DNA from: an uncultured Lachnospiraceae bacterium
GTDB lineage: Bacteria > Bacillota > Clostridia > Lachnospirales > Lachnospiraceae
DNA: 64,000 bases
Direction: 5' to 3'
Assembly (NCBI GenBank): GCA_902779305.1
Contig: CACZBD010000015.1
Span: 1 to 64,000 of the forward strand
Shown in pieces: positions 17,735 through 27,377 of the stretch. The notes under the pieces were generated by a model. The model saw only the letters and a list, made by a program, of their open reading frames with translations, did no database searches and was not told the DNA's origin. The position numbers and the translations under genes were made by a program. The stretch's first letter is position 1, and each line of letters starts with the position of its first letter.

Positions 17735-18400
17735 TTACAAAATCACATAATCCACATCCGCTCTTCTTGCAGCTTCCCCGTCCTTAACTTCTCTGTCGCC
17801 GACCATCAGGACCTGTGACGGCGTCAGTCCGTGCTCTTTCATGATCAGCTGCAGCCCCATCGGGGACGGTTTCAGTTCGATCGCCCTCTCATCACCGGGT
17901 GCATACATGCCGTCCGCAGTGATCCCAAGAGCCTGCAGTTTGTCTTCGATCGGGTAATCGGAAAAGATGAGAACGGGGACCCCGTTTTCGCGTAAAGATG
18001 CAATGTATTCAGACAGACGCGTGTCCGTGCACTTGGAAAGCGCGGACAGCGGATTCTCATAGATCCAGCGGCGGATCGTTTTTTCCACCGCTTCGGGATT
18101 GGTATGATGATGCTTGGCAACATAGGCATACTGCGCATCATCCGGGGAAACGGCGCCGGCGTTTTCTTCCTTGGCCGCATGATCTTCCCAGTTGTCCCGT
18201 ACTTTTCGAAATGTTTTTATCCAGAGAAGTTCTTTGATCCTGTGCGGGCGGATCAGATAATAAAGTCCCAGCCTGCAGGCCATGATCAGCCGCAGTTTCG
18301 TCTGATTGTAAAGCGTACCGTCCAGGTCAAAAACAAATGCACGGTAGCCGCCTTCCGGCTTTCCTTCGTTCAGTTGGGGCAATCTCTCAAGACGCGCCAT
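17735..18400 (-). CDS. HAD-family phosphatase next to UbiA prenyltransferase
   Basis: 221 residues, class IA HAD fold. Motif I is FVFDLDGTLYN with both catalytic Asp residues, motif II is LIFSDYP, the motif III Lys is in ELKPSP, and motif IV is MVGDREVKDGEAA. AGAGG lies seven bases before ATG 18400. The upstream neighbour, 50 bases away, is a UbiA-type prenyltransferase resembling decaprenyl-phosphate phosphoribosyltransferase. In some bacteria UbiA and HAD domains are fused, so this enzyme may remove the 5-phosphate from a polyprenyl-phosphate-linked ribose. That substrate is inference. Confidence 0.85.
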   Translation of the reverse strand: MARLERLPQLNEGKPEGGYRAFVFDLDGTLYNQTKLRLIMACRLGLYYLIRPHRIKELLWIKTFRKVRDNWEDHAAKEENAGAVSPDDAQYAYVAKHHHTNPEAVEKTIRRWIYENPLSALSKCTDTRLSEYIASLRENGVPVLIFSDYPIEDKLQALGITADGMYAPGDERAIELKPSPMGLQLIMKEHGLTPSQVLMVGDREVKDGEAARRADVDYVIL

Positions 18401-18450
18401 CTTTTATCCTCTGCACAGGTTCTGTGATCCGTAAGGCCTGATCTTTGGCA

Positions 18451-19377
18451 TCAGACCGTAAAGAGCGACCATTCCTTCCAGTATTCCGGCGTGGGAATGT
18501 CCACGAACGTCAGCACGCAAAGGAGGACGATCAGAAAGGCGATATAGATCAGCAGTTTCTTCTCGCGGTAAAGCTTCTCCGGCTTCTGTACCGCCGAATC
18601 CGGCTTGAACGCGATCCACAGGTAGAAACAGTAGAGTCCGAATACAAACGGCATCGCAAACAGATATTCCATGCGGTATTTGATCATGAAAATGCCGACA
18701 AAGAACGTGGAGGTCAGCGCATAGAAAAACGTGGAGACCAGAAGCGACTGCTCGGTGTAGTATTTGAATGATTTTCTGTAAAGACCGGCCGTCTCGGGGT
18801 TGCCGATCATCCGGTATTCCGCAAAGCGTTTTGTCGCCATCAGGAAAGCGCCCGCAAACCAGTATCCGATCAGGATCGAACTCGGCGGCTGGTAGGCATC
18901 CGTAATGATGAACCATCCGAGCAGAAGACGGATCATGTTGTTGATGGATTCGCTCAGAACGTCCAGGTAAGGAATGTCCTTGGTGCGGATGGGCTTCACG
19001 TTATAAAGAACGCCCATGATAAGCAGCCATACTTCCATCAACAGGAAGGGCGTGTTCACGAGCAGCGACAGTCCGATACCGATCAGGATGCAGATGGCAT
19101 ACTCGAGCATCACCAGGGAAAACTTCATGTTTTCCGATACGACCGGACGGTTTTTCTTGGTCGGATGGAATTTGTCAAACTCGGCATCCAGCCATTCGTT
19201 GATCACGTAATTGGCCGATGCGATAAAGCAGGTCGCCATAAATCCGGCCACAAATTTCCATACCGTCTCCATGCTGAAACTGTAGTCCGTCAGAAGGATC
19301 GCGATGGCGATACCCGGAACGATGAATGCGTTTTTGACCCAGTGGTCTGGTCTTGCGATCTTAATATACTTTTTCAC
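18451..19377 (-). CDS. UbiA-family prenyltransferase, decaprenyl-phosphate phosphoribosyltransferase-like
   Basis: 308 residues with about eight or nine membrane helices. The UbiA signature is present as NEWLDAEFDKFHPTKKNRPV, with Asp residues that bind Mg-pyrophosphate, and a second Asp-rich motif lies in IRTKDIPYLDVLSESINN. The form DKxHPTKKxRP is typical of the Rv3806c-like subgroup, which transfers phosphoribose from PRPP to polyprenyl phosphate, rather than of quinone enzymes. The start is GTG at 19377 with GGAG nine bases upstream. The HAD phosphatase downstream fits the next step. Use of the lipid-linked pentose in a cell-surface polymer is inference. Confidence 0.82.
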   Translation of the reverse strand: MKKYIKIARPDHWVKNAFIVPGIAIAILLTDYSFSMETVWKFVAGFMATCFIASANYVINEWLDAEFDKFHPTKKNRPVVSENMKFSLVMLEYAICILIGIGLSLLVNTPFLLMEVWLLIMGVLYNVKPIRTKDIPYLDVLSESINNMIRLLLGWFIITDAYQPPSSILIGYWFAGAFLMATKRFAEYRMIGNPETAGLYRKSFKYYTEQSLLVSTFFYALTSTFFVGIFMIKYRMEYLFAMPFVFGLYCFYLWIAFKPDSAVQKPEKLYREKKLLIYIAFLIVLLCVLTFVDIPTPEYWKEWSLFTV

Positions 19378-19379
19378 CC

Positions 19380-20039
19380 TTACTCTCTCCCCTGAAAAAC
19401 TGATTTAAAGTACTTCACATTCCCTGCAATGTCCCCTTTAAAGATCGAGGAGCCCATCACAAAGACGTTGGCGCCCGCATCCATGACATATTCGACATTT
19501 TCTCTTGTGATGCCGCCGTCCACCTCGATATCCGTCTGCAGACCTTTTTCGTCAAGCATCTTTCTCAGATCCCGGATCTTGTCCGTGCAGATGTCCATAT
19601 AATCCTGTCCGCCGAATCCGGGCTCCACGGTCATGATCAGAAACATGTCCGCGCTCGCCAGATAGGGTTTTAAGACGGAAACACTCGTGTTGGGTTTGAT
19701 GGAAACGCCCGCAAGCATTCCGTAACTGTGGATCTTGTCGATCGTATCCCCGATGCTCCCGCAGGCCTCATAATGAAATGTGATCAGATCTGCGCCCGCG
19801 TCATAAAAATCACGGATATAGCGTTCCGGTCTCTCGATCATCAGATGCACGTCAAAAGGCCGCTTCGTAACTTTCCTGACAGAGGAGATCAAAGGGATCC
19901 CGAAGGAAATGTTCGGCACAAAATTGCCGTCCATCACGTCGATGTGAACATAGTCCGCGCCAGCCTCGTCCACCAGTTTCAGCTGGTCACCCAGGCAGGT
20001 AAAATCAGCCGCCAGGATGGATGGTGCTAAAATGTACAT
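19380..20039 (-). CDS. rpe: Ribulose-phosphate 3-epimerase
   Basis: 219 residues, full length. It interconverts ribulose 5-phosphate and xylulose 5-phosphate in the pentose phosphate pathway. Visible family motifs are LAPSILAADF, VHIDVMDGNFVPNISFG with a metal-binding His and catalytic Asp, PFDVHLMIERPE, VEPGFGGQ, and EVDGGI. It lies between rsgA (13 bases upstream) and the UbiA gene (3 bases downstream), the usual rsgA-rpe order of Firmicutes. Confidence 0.96.
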   Translation of the reverse strand: MYILAPSILAADFTCLGDQLKLVDEAGADYVHIDVMDGNFVPNISFGIPLISSVRKVTKRPFDVHLMIERPERYIRDFYDAGADLITFHYEACGSIGDTIDKIHSYGMLAGVSIKPNTSVSVLKPYLASADMFLIMTVEPGFGGQDYMDICTDKIRDLRKMLDEKGLQTDIEVDGGITRENVEYVMDAGANVFVMGSSIFKGDIAGNVKYFKSVFQGRE

Positions 20040-20051
20040 GTTATTCTCCCA

Positions 20052-20936
20052 TCAGTATTGATGATTTTTCTTGGCTTTTTCTTTCAGTTCCTGATAGATC
20101 GCAACATAATGTTCGTAGCGTTCCGTTGCGATCTTGCCGGACTCCACGGCAGCTTTAACACTGCAGTCCGGCTCATGGATATGGGAACACGGCTGAAAAC
20201 GGCAGTCCGTGTATGGTGCAAACTCGTTATAGTAATCCTGAAGTTCCTCACAGCTTCCGCTAGCATCAAAAGAGGTGAAGCCCGGCGTATCGATGATCCA
20301 GGTATCTTCTCCGATCAGGAGGATCTCGGAATGCCTTGTCGTATGTTTTCCGCGAAGCAGCTTCTTGCTGACTTCACCCGTTTCCATCTGTTTCTCACTC
20401 TGCAGACAGTTGATCAGGGATGATTTTCCGACCCCGGAAGGTCCTGCCACAACGGTCATTTTCCCTTGCAGAAGTTCTCTGACCTCCGTGATGCCTTCCC
20501 CGTTCCTTGCACTCGTAAACAGGACTTTGCAACCGCTGTCTGCATACATCCGGCTGACTTTTTCCACATCGGCATCCTTGACCAGATCCTCTTTGTTAAA
20601 ACAGAGGATGACCGGAAGGTTCTGCTGCAGATACTGCAGCAAAAGCTTGTCAAGAAGCAGATAGTTGGGAAGCGGACTGAAAAGCGCGAAAATGAGCAGG
20701 GTCTGATCCACATTTGCAACCTGCGGCCGGATGAGTTCGTTCTGCCGGGGCAGAATCTCCGTAATGCTTCCCTCCATATCCTGCTCACTGATGATATCCA
20801 TATTTACGAGATCACCGATCAGAGGTTTCCGGTGATCTTTACGGAAGATCCCTTTTGCTTTGCATACATAGGTGCCCTGTTCACCGATACAGACTTCGTA
20901 GAAGCCTGCGACTCCTTTTACAATGCGCCCCTGCAT
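20052..20936 (-). CDS. rsgA: Ribosome small subunit-dependent GTPase A
   Basis: 294 residues, a circularly permuted GTPase for late 30S assembly. An N-terminal OB fold is followed by motifs in the permuted order: G4 CFNKEDL, G1 GPSGVGKSSLIN, G2 region KKLLRGKHTTRH, and G3 DTPGF. The C-terminal zinc site is CRFQPCSHIHEPDC. AGGAG lies six bases before ATG 20936. The gene follows the PASTA kinase gene by three bases, and members of the family are reported substrates of that kinase in other Firmicutes. Confidence 0.96.
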   Translation of the reverse strand: MQGRIVKGVAGFYEVCIGEQGTYVCKAKGIFRKDHRKPLIGDLVNMDIISEQDMEGSITEILPRQNELIRPQVANVDQTLLIFALFSPLPNYLLLDKLLLQYLQQNLPVILCFNKEDLVKDADVEKVSRMYADSGCKVLFTSARNGEGITEVRELLQGKMTVVAGPSGVGKSSLINCLQSEKQMETGEVSKKLLRGKHTTRHSEILLIGEDTWIIDTPGFTSFDASGSCEELQDYYNEFAPYTDCRFQPCSHIHEPDCSVKAAVESGKIATERYEHYVAIYQELKEKAKKNHQY

Positions 20937-20939
20937 GCA

Positions 20940-23294
20940 CTACTCCTGCGTGAACTGTACAACGACGGGCGAGGTCAAGTGCCACTCACCGTCAGGGCTC
21001 TGGTACTGGACCGTCACATATCCCATTTCCGTTGAGATCCCGGCCTGTGTGACCGTATACGGGAAGGAATTTGTCGTGAACCGGTTCACTTCAGAGTTGG
21101 TCAGATCCGTCAGGATGATCGTGGCATCCGTTCCGGCAAAATAATCCGCCGGTGCAGAGACGTCAAGATGACAGGTGTATGTGGAGGAGCCGAGACTGAC
21201 TACAAAATCAACGCTCGTGCCGCCCTTGACTTCGGTTTCCGGTGCGATGGACTGTGCCAGCACAAGACCTGCCGCCACAGCATCGTTATGTTCTTCCGTA
21301 ATGGTGCCCCAGTTCAGTCCGGCCGTTGTCAGCATGGATTTTGCGGTCGTCTCGTCTTTGCCGACCAGATCCGGGACCTGGATCGCGGATTCTGCAGGAC
21401 CGGTGCTGATATAGACGGTAACCGTACTGCCTTTCGGCGCGGTTGTTGCGCCCATAGGACTCTGGGAAGCGATCTGACCTGCAGGCACGGAATCGTTCTG
21501 TGTGCTTTCCACGGCAAGGACCAGTCCTTCCGCATCCAGAAGCACCTTGGCTTCCGCTTCGGTTTTGCCGACAAGATCCGGAACCGCCGAACCGCCGACG
21601 ACTTTACCGGAGCTGATGACCAGTTTCAGCTTCGTTCCGGTCGCAACCTGCGTTCCTGCTTCAATATCCTGTGAAATGATATAGTCTTTGTCATATTCCT
21701 TGGATTCCGCACGCTCTGCGCTAGCTGTCAGTCCCGCATCAGTCAGAAGCTGTGAAGCCTCATCAAACGTCTTTCCGACAAGATCCGGCACAGCAACCAT
21801 CCCGGACTCCGCTTCGACTGTGGCAGGCTCTTCCCCTGAAGATTTACCGATCAGGCCCATCATCCTGCCGATCACAAGAAATGCGACGACGGCAATGATC
21901 ACGGCCGCAACGATCATCAATACGGTCATGATCCGCTCCATCTTCGGATCCACATCATCCTCGTCCTCAAAATCATCATAGTAATCCCTCGAAGGACGTC
22001 TCTTATCTTCGACAGGATCCTTCCGGGGTCTTTGATTTTTCTGCTTTACCGGTTTCTCTTCCCGCGCAGGCTTTGCATTTCTTCCTCTGCTATCCCGTGC
22101 AGGTGCTTCTTCACTCCGCTGCTCTCTTACCGGTCTTCTCGGTGAGAACAGATCTTCCTGATTTCTCTCATCCTCTGCCGCAAACTGCTCATAGGGGTTC
22201 TGATAAACAGGCTGTTTGGGCGGAGCATACTGCTGCTGCCTTTCCGGCGGCGGATAAGCGCCCTGCTGCCTCTCGGGCTGCGGATATTCTTTCTGCGTTG
22301 CAACGCCCTGCTGATAAGGCGCAGGCTGCGGCTGCTGGAAATTCTCCTGCGGATAATGCGTCTCCGGATACGGTTCCCCGTTCATCTGCTGTCTGATGGT
22401 CTGCCTGTCATTATCGGAGATCGCTTTCGTGCCTTCCGAACTTGCTGCCGGACCTATCACGACAAAATTCTCATCCGGATTGATCAGCGAACGCTTCAGA
22501 TCGGCAATCAGCTCGCCCACATTGGCGTAGCGTCTGTCCGGATTCTTCTGGGTACATTTAAAGATGATCTGCTCGACACTGATAGGGATCTCCGGAACAT
22601 ATGCGCGCGGACTCGGCATTTCTTCCTGAATATGCTTGATCGCGATCGCAACCGTGGTCTCCCCGTCAAAAGGAACGCGTCCCGTGACCATTTCAAACAT
22701 CGTGATACCGATGGAATAGATATCGGACTTGGCATCGGAATACCCGCCGCGTGCCTGCTCGGGCGAAGTATAATGCACAGAGCCCATGGCATGGCTCGTG
22801 ATCGTGTCGCTGGACGCTGCCCTTGCGATCCCGAAGTCGGCCACCTTGACTTTTCCTTCTTTGGAAATGATGATATTCTGCGGCTTGATATCCCTGTGGA
22901 TGATGCCGTTATTATGCGCGGCCTCGATACCCATGGACACCTGGATCGCGATACTGATCGCTTCCTTGACGGAAAGCGTGATCTTCTTCTCGATATAGTT
23001 CTTCAGCGTGATGCCTTCGACAAGTTCCATGACGAAATAGTACATGCCGTCTTCTTCACCGACGTCATATACATTTACGATATTGGGATGCACGAGTCCC
23101 GCGGCCGACTGCGCCTCCACACGGAATTTGGATACAAAATTCTTGTTGGAGGAATATTCCGCCTTCAGCACCTTGATCGCGACATAGCGGTTCAGCTTGT
23201 GATCTTTGGCCTTATACACGTCCGCCATTCCGCCGGCGCCGATCAATTCTATGATCTCATAACGATCCCCGAGTATCATTCCTGGTTGTATCAT
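20940..23294 (-). CDS. prkC: PASTA-domain Ser/Thr protein kinase (PrkC/Stk1 type)
   Basis: 784 residues. The cytosolic kinase domain (about 10-270) has GAGGMADVYKA, VAIKVLK, HRDIKPQN, DFGIARA and SPEQARGGYSD, all intact. A long Pro/Gln/Arg-rich linker follows, one membrane helix (VLMIVAAVIIAVVAFLVIG), then three outer PASTA repeats, each opening with VPDLVGK, and a C-terminal Ig-like domain. PASTA repeats bind muropeptides or lipid II, so this kinase links wall state to growth and spore germination in relatives. Its start overlaps the phosphatase stop by four bases (ATGA), giving tight coupling. Confidence 0.97.
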   Translation of the reverse strand: MIQPGMILGDRYEIIELIGAGGMADVYKAKDHKLNRYVAIKVLKAEYSSNKNFVSKFRVEAQSAAGLVHPNIVNVYDVGEEDGMYYFVMELVEGITLKNYIEKKITLSVKEAISIAIQVSMGIEAAHNNGIIHRDIKPQNIIISKEGKVKVADFGIARAASSDTITSHAMGSVHYTSPEQARGGYSDAKSDIYSIGITMFEMVTGRVPFDGETTVAIAIKHIQEEMPSPRAYVPEIPISVEQIIFKCTQKNPDRRYANVGELIADLKRSLINPDENFVVIGPAASSEGTKAISDNDRQTIRQQMNGEPYPETHYPQENFQQPQPAPYQQGVATQKEYPQPERQQGAYPPPERQQQYAPPKQPVYQNPYEQFAAEDERNQEDLFSPRRPVREQRSEEAPARDSRGRNAKPAREEKPVKQKNQRPRKDPVEDKRRPSRDYYDDFEDEDDVDPKMERIMTVLMIVAAVIIAVVAFLVIGRMMGLIGKSSGEEPATVEAESGMVAVPDLVGKTFDEASQLLTDAGLTASAERAESKEYDKDYIISQDIEAGTQVATGTKLKLVISSGKVVGGSAVPDLVGKTEAEAKVLLDAEGLVLAVESTQNDSVPAGQIASQSPMGATTAPKGSTVTVYISTGPAESAIQVPDLVGKDETTAKSMLTTAGLNWGTITEEHNDAVAAGLVLAQSIAPETEVKGGTSVDFVVSLGSSTYTCHLDVSAPADYFAGTDATIILTDLTNSEVNRFTTNSFPYTVTQAGISTEMGYVTVQYQSPDGEWHLTSPVVVQFTQE

Positions 23295-24028
23295 TTGCCC
23301 ACCTCATCCGATTCAATAACAACAACGCCGATATTGTCACTTCCGCCGTTGTGATTTGCGATTTTGATCAGTTCTTCCACGATCTGCACAACATCCCGCT
23401 GTGCTTTGACCACCATCCGGATATCCTCGTCCTCCACCATGTTGGTCAGTCCGTCCGAACACATCAGGATGATGTCGCCTTTCTTAAGTTCCACTTCAAA
23501 AAAGTCGACTTCCACACTGTCCGTAACGCCAAGCGCACGGGTGATGATGTTCTTGTCCGGATGTTCTCTGGCTTCGCTTCTGTCAAGTTCTCCGATCCTG
23601 ACCATTTCCTCGACAAGAGAATGGTCTTTGGTGATCTGTTCGATATCATCATTTATGATGTAGAGCCTGCTGTCGCCGACATTCGCAACGATCAGTGTAC
23701 CATCGACGATCGTGGCGACCACTGCCGTTGTACCCATGCCCCGAAGCTGCTCATCACTTGCCGCTTTTTCAAAGATCTCCGCGTTCGCGCATTCGATCGC
23801 CTCTCTGATGATCCGGACCGGTTCCGTTTCTTCACAGAGCATGATCTCGCGCTCGATCGCTTTGACCGCATACGCAGAGGCAAAATCGCCCGCTTTATGT
23901 CCTCCCATACCGTCACAGACGATGAACAGATTGGGAAGATTTCCAAGCGGGACCTCGCAGGAATATACATTGTCCTGGTTGATCCTGCGCTTGCGCCCGA
24001 TATCGGTTTTGGAAAAAGTCTTTAACAT
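23291..24028 (-). CDS. stp: PP2C-family Ser/Thr phosphatase (PrpC/Stp type)
   Basis: 245 residues, a soluble metal-dependent phosphatase that reverses the PASTA kinase. PP2C motifs are present: RRINQDN, FIVCDGMGGHKAG, GTTAVVATI, VGDSRLY, ITKDHS, IITRALG, LMCSDGLTN, and GGSDNIGVVVI. It lies between rlmN and prkC in the standard order. The ribosome site before ATG 24028 is weak (ACAGG), which may keep its level low relative to neighbours. Confidence 0.96.
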   Translation of the reverse strand: MLKTFSKTDIGRKRRINQDNVYSCEVPLGNLPNLFIVCDGMGGHKAGDFASAYAVKAIEREIMLCEETEPVRIIREAIECANAEIFEKAASDEQLRGMGTTAVVATIVDGTLIVANVGDSRLYIINDDIEQITKDHSLVEEMVRIGELDRSEAREHPDKNIITRALGVTDSVEVDFFEVELKKGDIILMCSDGLTNMVEDEDIRMVVKAQRDVVQIVEELIKIANHNGGSDNIGVVVIESDEVGK

Positions 24029-24062
24029 CCTGTTTCTTACCGGTCAGATCCGGTCTGTCCTT

Positions 24063-25100
24063 CTATTGATAATCAGCAAGATAGCGGCGTCGTAACTGTC
24101 CGCAGGCGCCGTCGATATCTCTACCCATTTCTCTTCTAATAGTAACATTTATATGATTTTTTTCAAGTTTATTTTTAAAGGCAAGAAGCGCCGTTCTGTC
24201 CGATTGTTCGTAGGTTCTTTCGGGGATCGGGTTCACCGGGATCAGGTTCACATGGCAGTTTAAAGGCTTTAAGAGGGACGACAGCGCAGCCACGTCTTCC
24301 TCGGTATCATTCTCGCCCTTTACCATGGCGTACTCGAAGGTGATCCGCCTTCCGGTTTTGTCAAAATAGTCCCTGCAGGCTGCGATCAGTTCATCAAGAC
24401 TGTAGCGGTTTGCAACAGGCATCAGCGCTTTTCGTTTTTCATCGCTTGCCGCGTGCAGTGAGATCGCAAGCGTCATCTGCAACTGCTCTTGTGCAAGTTC
24501 CCGGATCTTCGGGACGATCCCGCAGGTACTGACAGTCAAATTCCGCTGGCTTAAGTTCAGACCGTTTGCGTCCGTCAGCATTCTGATAAACGTCATTAGG
24601 TTTACATAATTATCGAGCGGTTCTCCGGATCCCATCACGACCACGTTGCTGATCTTCTCCCCGGTGTCTTTCATGATCCCGTAGATCTGCGCAAGCATCT
24701 CTCCCGCGCTTAAGTCCCGGACCTTTCCGTCGATCGTGGACGCGCAGAACCTGCAGCCCATGTTGCAGCCGACCTGGGAGGAAATACAGACGGAATTACC
24801 GTGTTCGTACCGCATGAATACGCTTTCGATGATGTTTCCGTCAAACAGGGAAAACAGGTACTTCTTTGTCCCGTCGATCCCGCTGGTCAGGACTTTTTCG
24901 GCATGGACCTTGCGGATCGTATAATCCTTAGCCAGGGACTCCTTCAGTTTTGCCGGCACATTCCTCATTTCGTCAAGATCATCCGCCAGGTGCTTATGCA
25001 TCCATTCGTAGATCTGCTTTGCCCGGTATTTTTCCCCACCAAGCGTTAAGATCACTTCTTCAAGCTTATGAAATTCAAGGGAACGAAGGTCTTCTGTCAT
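24063..25100 (-). CDS. rlmN: 23S rRNA A2503 / tRNA A37 C2-methyltransferase, radical SAM
   Basis: 345 residues, full length. The radical-SAM cluster motif is CNMGCRFCAS. SAM-binding GSGEP and the ISLHA motif are present, and the conserved Cys for the methylated intermediate sits near the C-terminus (GACGQLRRR). It methylates 23S rRNA A2503 and some tRNAs. AGGAG precedes ATG 25100. It is the fifth gene of the priA-to-rpe operon. Confidence 0.96.
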   Translation of the reverse strand: MTEDLRSLEFHKLEEVILTLGGEKYRAKQIYEWMHKHLADDLDEMRNVPAKLKESLAKDYTIRKVHAEKVLTSGIDGTKKYLFSLFDGNIIESVFMRYEHGNSVCISSQVGCNMGCRFCASTIDGKVRDLSAGEMLAQIYGIMKDTGEKISNVVVMGSGEPLDNYVNLMTFIRMLTDANGLNLSQRNLTVSTCGIVPKIRELAQEQLQMTLAISLHAASDEKRKALMPVANRYSLDELIAACRDYFDKTGRRITFEYAMVKGENDTEEDVAALSSLLKPLNCHVNLIPVNPIPERTYEQSDRTALLAFKNKLEKNHINVTIRREMGRDIDGACGQLRRRYLADYQ

Positions 25101-25145
25101 AGCGCTCCTGTTTCGTGTTTCGTACTGTGAGAATATTCAAAGCAT

Positions 25146-26447
25146 TCAGCGTTTCTCAAAGATCGCAAAGAAAAACCCGTCATGTGATCCTGACGGAAAG
25201 ATCTGATGCATCTTTACAAGCGTAAACGGCAGATTCTGCCCGATCCACTCCGCCTGCTTTTCGTTTTCCTTAGGATTGATCGTGCAGGTGGAATATAACA
25301 GCGTTCCGCCTGCCTTCACATAGTCAGAAACATTGGTTAAGATCTGCCTTTGCAGCTGTACCAGTTTCTCCATCTCAGAGGCGTTCATCCTGTACTTGAT
25401 GTCTGCTTTCCTCGCGATCGTTCCGAGTCCCGAACAGGGCAGATCTGCGATCAGGACGTCCGCGTAGTTTACATAATTCTCTGATCGTACGGTCGCATCG
25501 CAGACTGCGGCCTCGATCTGTGTAAAACCGCAACGAGCTGCATTTTCCCTGATCAGTTCCACTTTTCTCTCACTGATGTCACAGGCCGTGATTTTTCCGG
25601 AATTAAGTTTACATAATCTCTCCGCAGCCTGCATGCTCTTTCCGCCGGGAGCCGCGCAGACATCTAAAACCGTATCACCGTCTTTTAAGTCAAGCTGCGC
25701 AACGGCCTGCATGGAAGCCTGATCCTGCACGATCAGATCTCCGTCCGTAAATGCTTTCAGATCCGTCAGCCTGTCAAAGCCCTTTAAGCTATAAGCGGTT
25801 TCCTGCCTGTCAAGCCCGCTTACCGGTTCCAGTTTCGTAAGTTCCGCCTGTCCCGCAAGTTTTTTTACAAGACTTTCTTCATCCGTCCTTGCGCGGTTGA
25901 TCCTGACACACAGGAGCGCTTCTCTGTTCAAAGCCTCCATGATCTGATCTGCAGACTCCGGGTAATTCGTCCTGAAATGTTCCACCAGAAAAGGCGGCAG
26001 GGAATAGACAATGCTGTCATGAAGAATGGGATCTTTTTCAGGATCCGGGTAGGGAATGTCCTTGATGTTCTTTGCTATGGTTCTTAAAACGCCATTCACA
26101 AAGCCTTTCAGATTTGCAAATCCTTTTTTCTGCGCCAGTTTGACCGCTTCGCTGCAGGCGGCAAACTGCGGGGTCTCCATGTACTTCAGCTGGTAAACGC
26201 CCATGCGCAATATGCACAAAATAACAGGCTTCATCCTGTCTGTCGGTGTTTTGGAAAAACGGTCGATGATATAATCCAGCTCGATCTTTTTCTCCAGACA
26301 CCCTTCCATGACACGCTTCATAAAGCTGCGATGCTGCCTGTCCAGATAAGCGTATTTATCCAATACATCTTTTATGATCCTCTCGCCGTAATCCTCTCCT
26401 TTTTCGATGAGAAGAAGCGCCTCGAGGATGATCTGTCTTTCGTTCAA
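25146..26447 (-). CDS. rsmB: 16S rRNA C967 m5C methyltransferase
   Basis: 433 residues. The N-terminal third is a NusB-like RNA-binding domain; the rest is a SAM methyltransferase with VLDVCAAPGGKS, ADLPCSGLG and YSTCTINPKENE, which supply the two catalytic Cys residues of m5C enzymes. The start is TTG at 26447, overlapping the fmt stop (TTGA), with GGAG about ten bases upstream. The zinc metallopeptidase gene often found between fmt and rsmB in Clostridia is absent. Confidence 0.95.
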   Translation of the reverse strand: MNERQIILEALLLIEKGEDYGERIIKDVLDKYAYLDRQHRSFMKRVMEGCLEKKIELDYIIDRFSKTPTDRMKPVILCILRMGVYQLKYMETPQFAACSEAVKLAQKKGFANLKGFVNGVLRTIAKNIKDIPYPDPEKDPILHDSIVYSLPPFLVEHFRTNYPESADQIMEALNREALLCVRINRARTDEESLVKKLAGQAELTKLEPVSGLDRQETAYSLKGFDRLTDLKAFTDGDLIVQDQASMQAVAQLDLKDGDTVLDVCAAPGGKSMQAAERLCKLNSGKITACDISERKVELIRENAARCGFTQIEAAVCDATVRSENYVNYADVLIADLPCSGLGTIARKADIKYRMNASEMEKLVQLQRQILTNVSDYVKAGGTLLYSTCTINPKENEKQAEWIGQNLPFTLVKMHQIFPSGSHDGFFFAIFEKR

Positions 26448-27373
26448 CCCAAACTGTCTCCAGCTTTTATTTTACAGCCTCTCAAAAACTCGCCGGCCTG
26501 CATGCGCCTCTTGCCTTCCAGCTGCACCTCCGTGATCTTGAGCACACCGTCTGCCGTACTCACATAGAGCGCATCGTCATCGGTCCGGATCACCGTTCCG
26601 GGTTCCTCACGGCGGGATTCCTTCAGCGCTTTTGCGTTCCAGATCTTTAAGATCTTTCCCTGAAATTTCGTATAGGTGCTCGGCCACGGATTTAAGCCCC
26701 TGACAAGCCTTGCGATCTCCTCCGCGCTCCTGTCGAACCGGATGTAGCCGAGAAGTTTATTGAGCATTTTGGCATAAGTGGCTTGGGAATCATCCTGCTT
26801 GACGGGGTGCACGTTTCCTGCTTCGATCTCATCAAGCGCTTTGACGATCAGTTCTGCCCCGGCGCTTGCCAGTTTGTCATGCAGGCTGCCGCCGGTATCC
26901 GTTTCCTCGATCGGAACGGTCTCCGTGAACAGGATGTCGCCGGTGTCCATGCCCTCGTCCATCTGCATCACCGTCACGCCGGTTTCTTTTTCCCCTTCGA
27001 TGATCGCCCACTGGATCGGCGCGGAACCACGGTATTTCGGAAGCAGGGATGTATGCACGTTGACGCATCCGTATCTTGGGATATTCAGGATCTCTTTGGA
27101 CAGGATCTGGCCGTATGCCGCCACCACAAAGATATCCGCGTCTAATTCTTTCAGTTTTTCGACAGCTTCCTCTGTCTTGATCTTAGCCGGCTGAAAGATC
27201 GGAATGCCGAGCTTTTCAGCGTATTCCTTGACCGGCGGTTTGGACAGTTCCTTGCCGCGGCCCTTCGGTTTGTCTTCCCTGGTAACGACCGCCGTCACCT
27301 GATGTGAGCTGTGGACGATCGCATCAAGAACCGTCACCGCAAGATCGGGAGTCCCCATGAAAACGACTTTCAT
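26444..27373 (-). CDS. fmt: Methionyl-tRNA formyltransferase
   Basis: 309 residues, full length. It formylates initiator Met-tRNA using 10-formyl-THF. Visible are FMGTPDLAV at the start, the catalytic region HTSLLPKYRGSAPIQ with Asn/His residues, and GMDTGDIL, followed by the C-terminal tRNA-binding domain. GAGGAG precedes ATG 27373. It works with the adjacent peptide deformylase to begin and mature proteins. Confidence 0.96.
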   Translation of the reverse strand: MKVVFMGTPDLAVTVLDAIVHSSHQVTAVVTREDKPKGRGKELSKPPVKEYAEKLGIPIFQPAKIKTEEAVEKLKELDADIFVVAAYGQILSKEILNIPRYGCVNVHTSLLPKYRGSAPIQWAIIEGEKETGVTVMQMDEGMDTGDILFTETVPIEETDTGGSLHDKLASAGAELIVKALDEIEAGNVHPVKQDDSQATYAKMLNKLLGYIRFDRSAEEIARLVRGLNPWPSTYTKFQGKILKIWNAKALKESRREEPGTVIRTDDDALYVSTADGVLKITEVQLEGKRRMQAGEFLRGCKIKAGDSLG

Positions 27374-27377
27374 CCTG

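Noticed and set aside
18404..18916. 170-codon minus-strand frame overlapping the UbiA gene
   Set aside because: It overlaps the UbiA prenyltransferase in another frame; the UbiA motifs show which frame is real.
22356..23354. 332-codon open frame on the plus strand
   Set aside because: It lies opposite the conserved kinase domain of the PASTA kinase; low-complexity Asp/His/Arg pattern and no homology.
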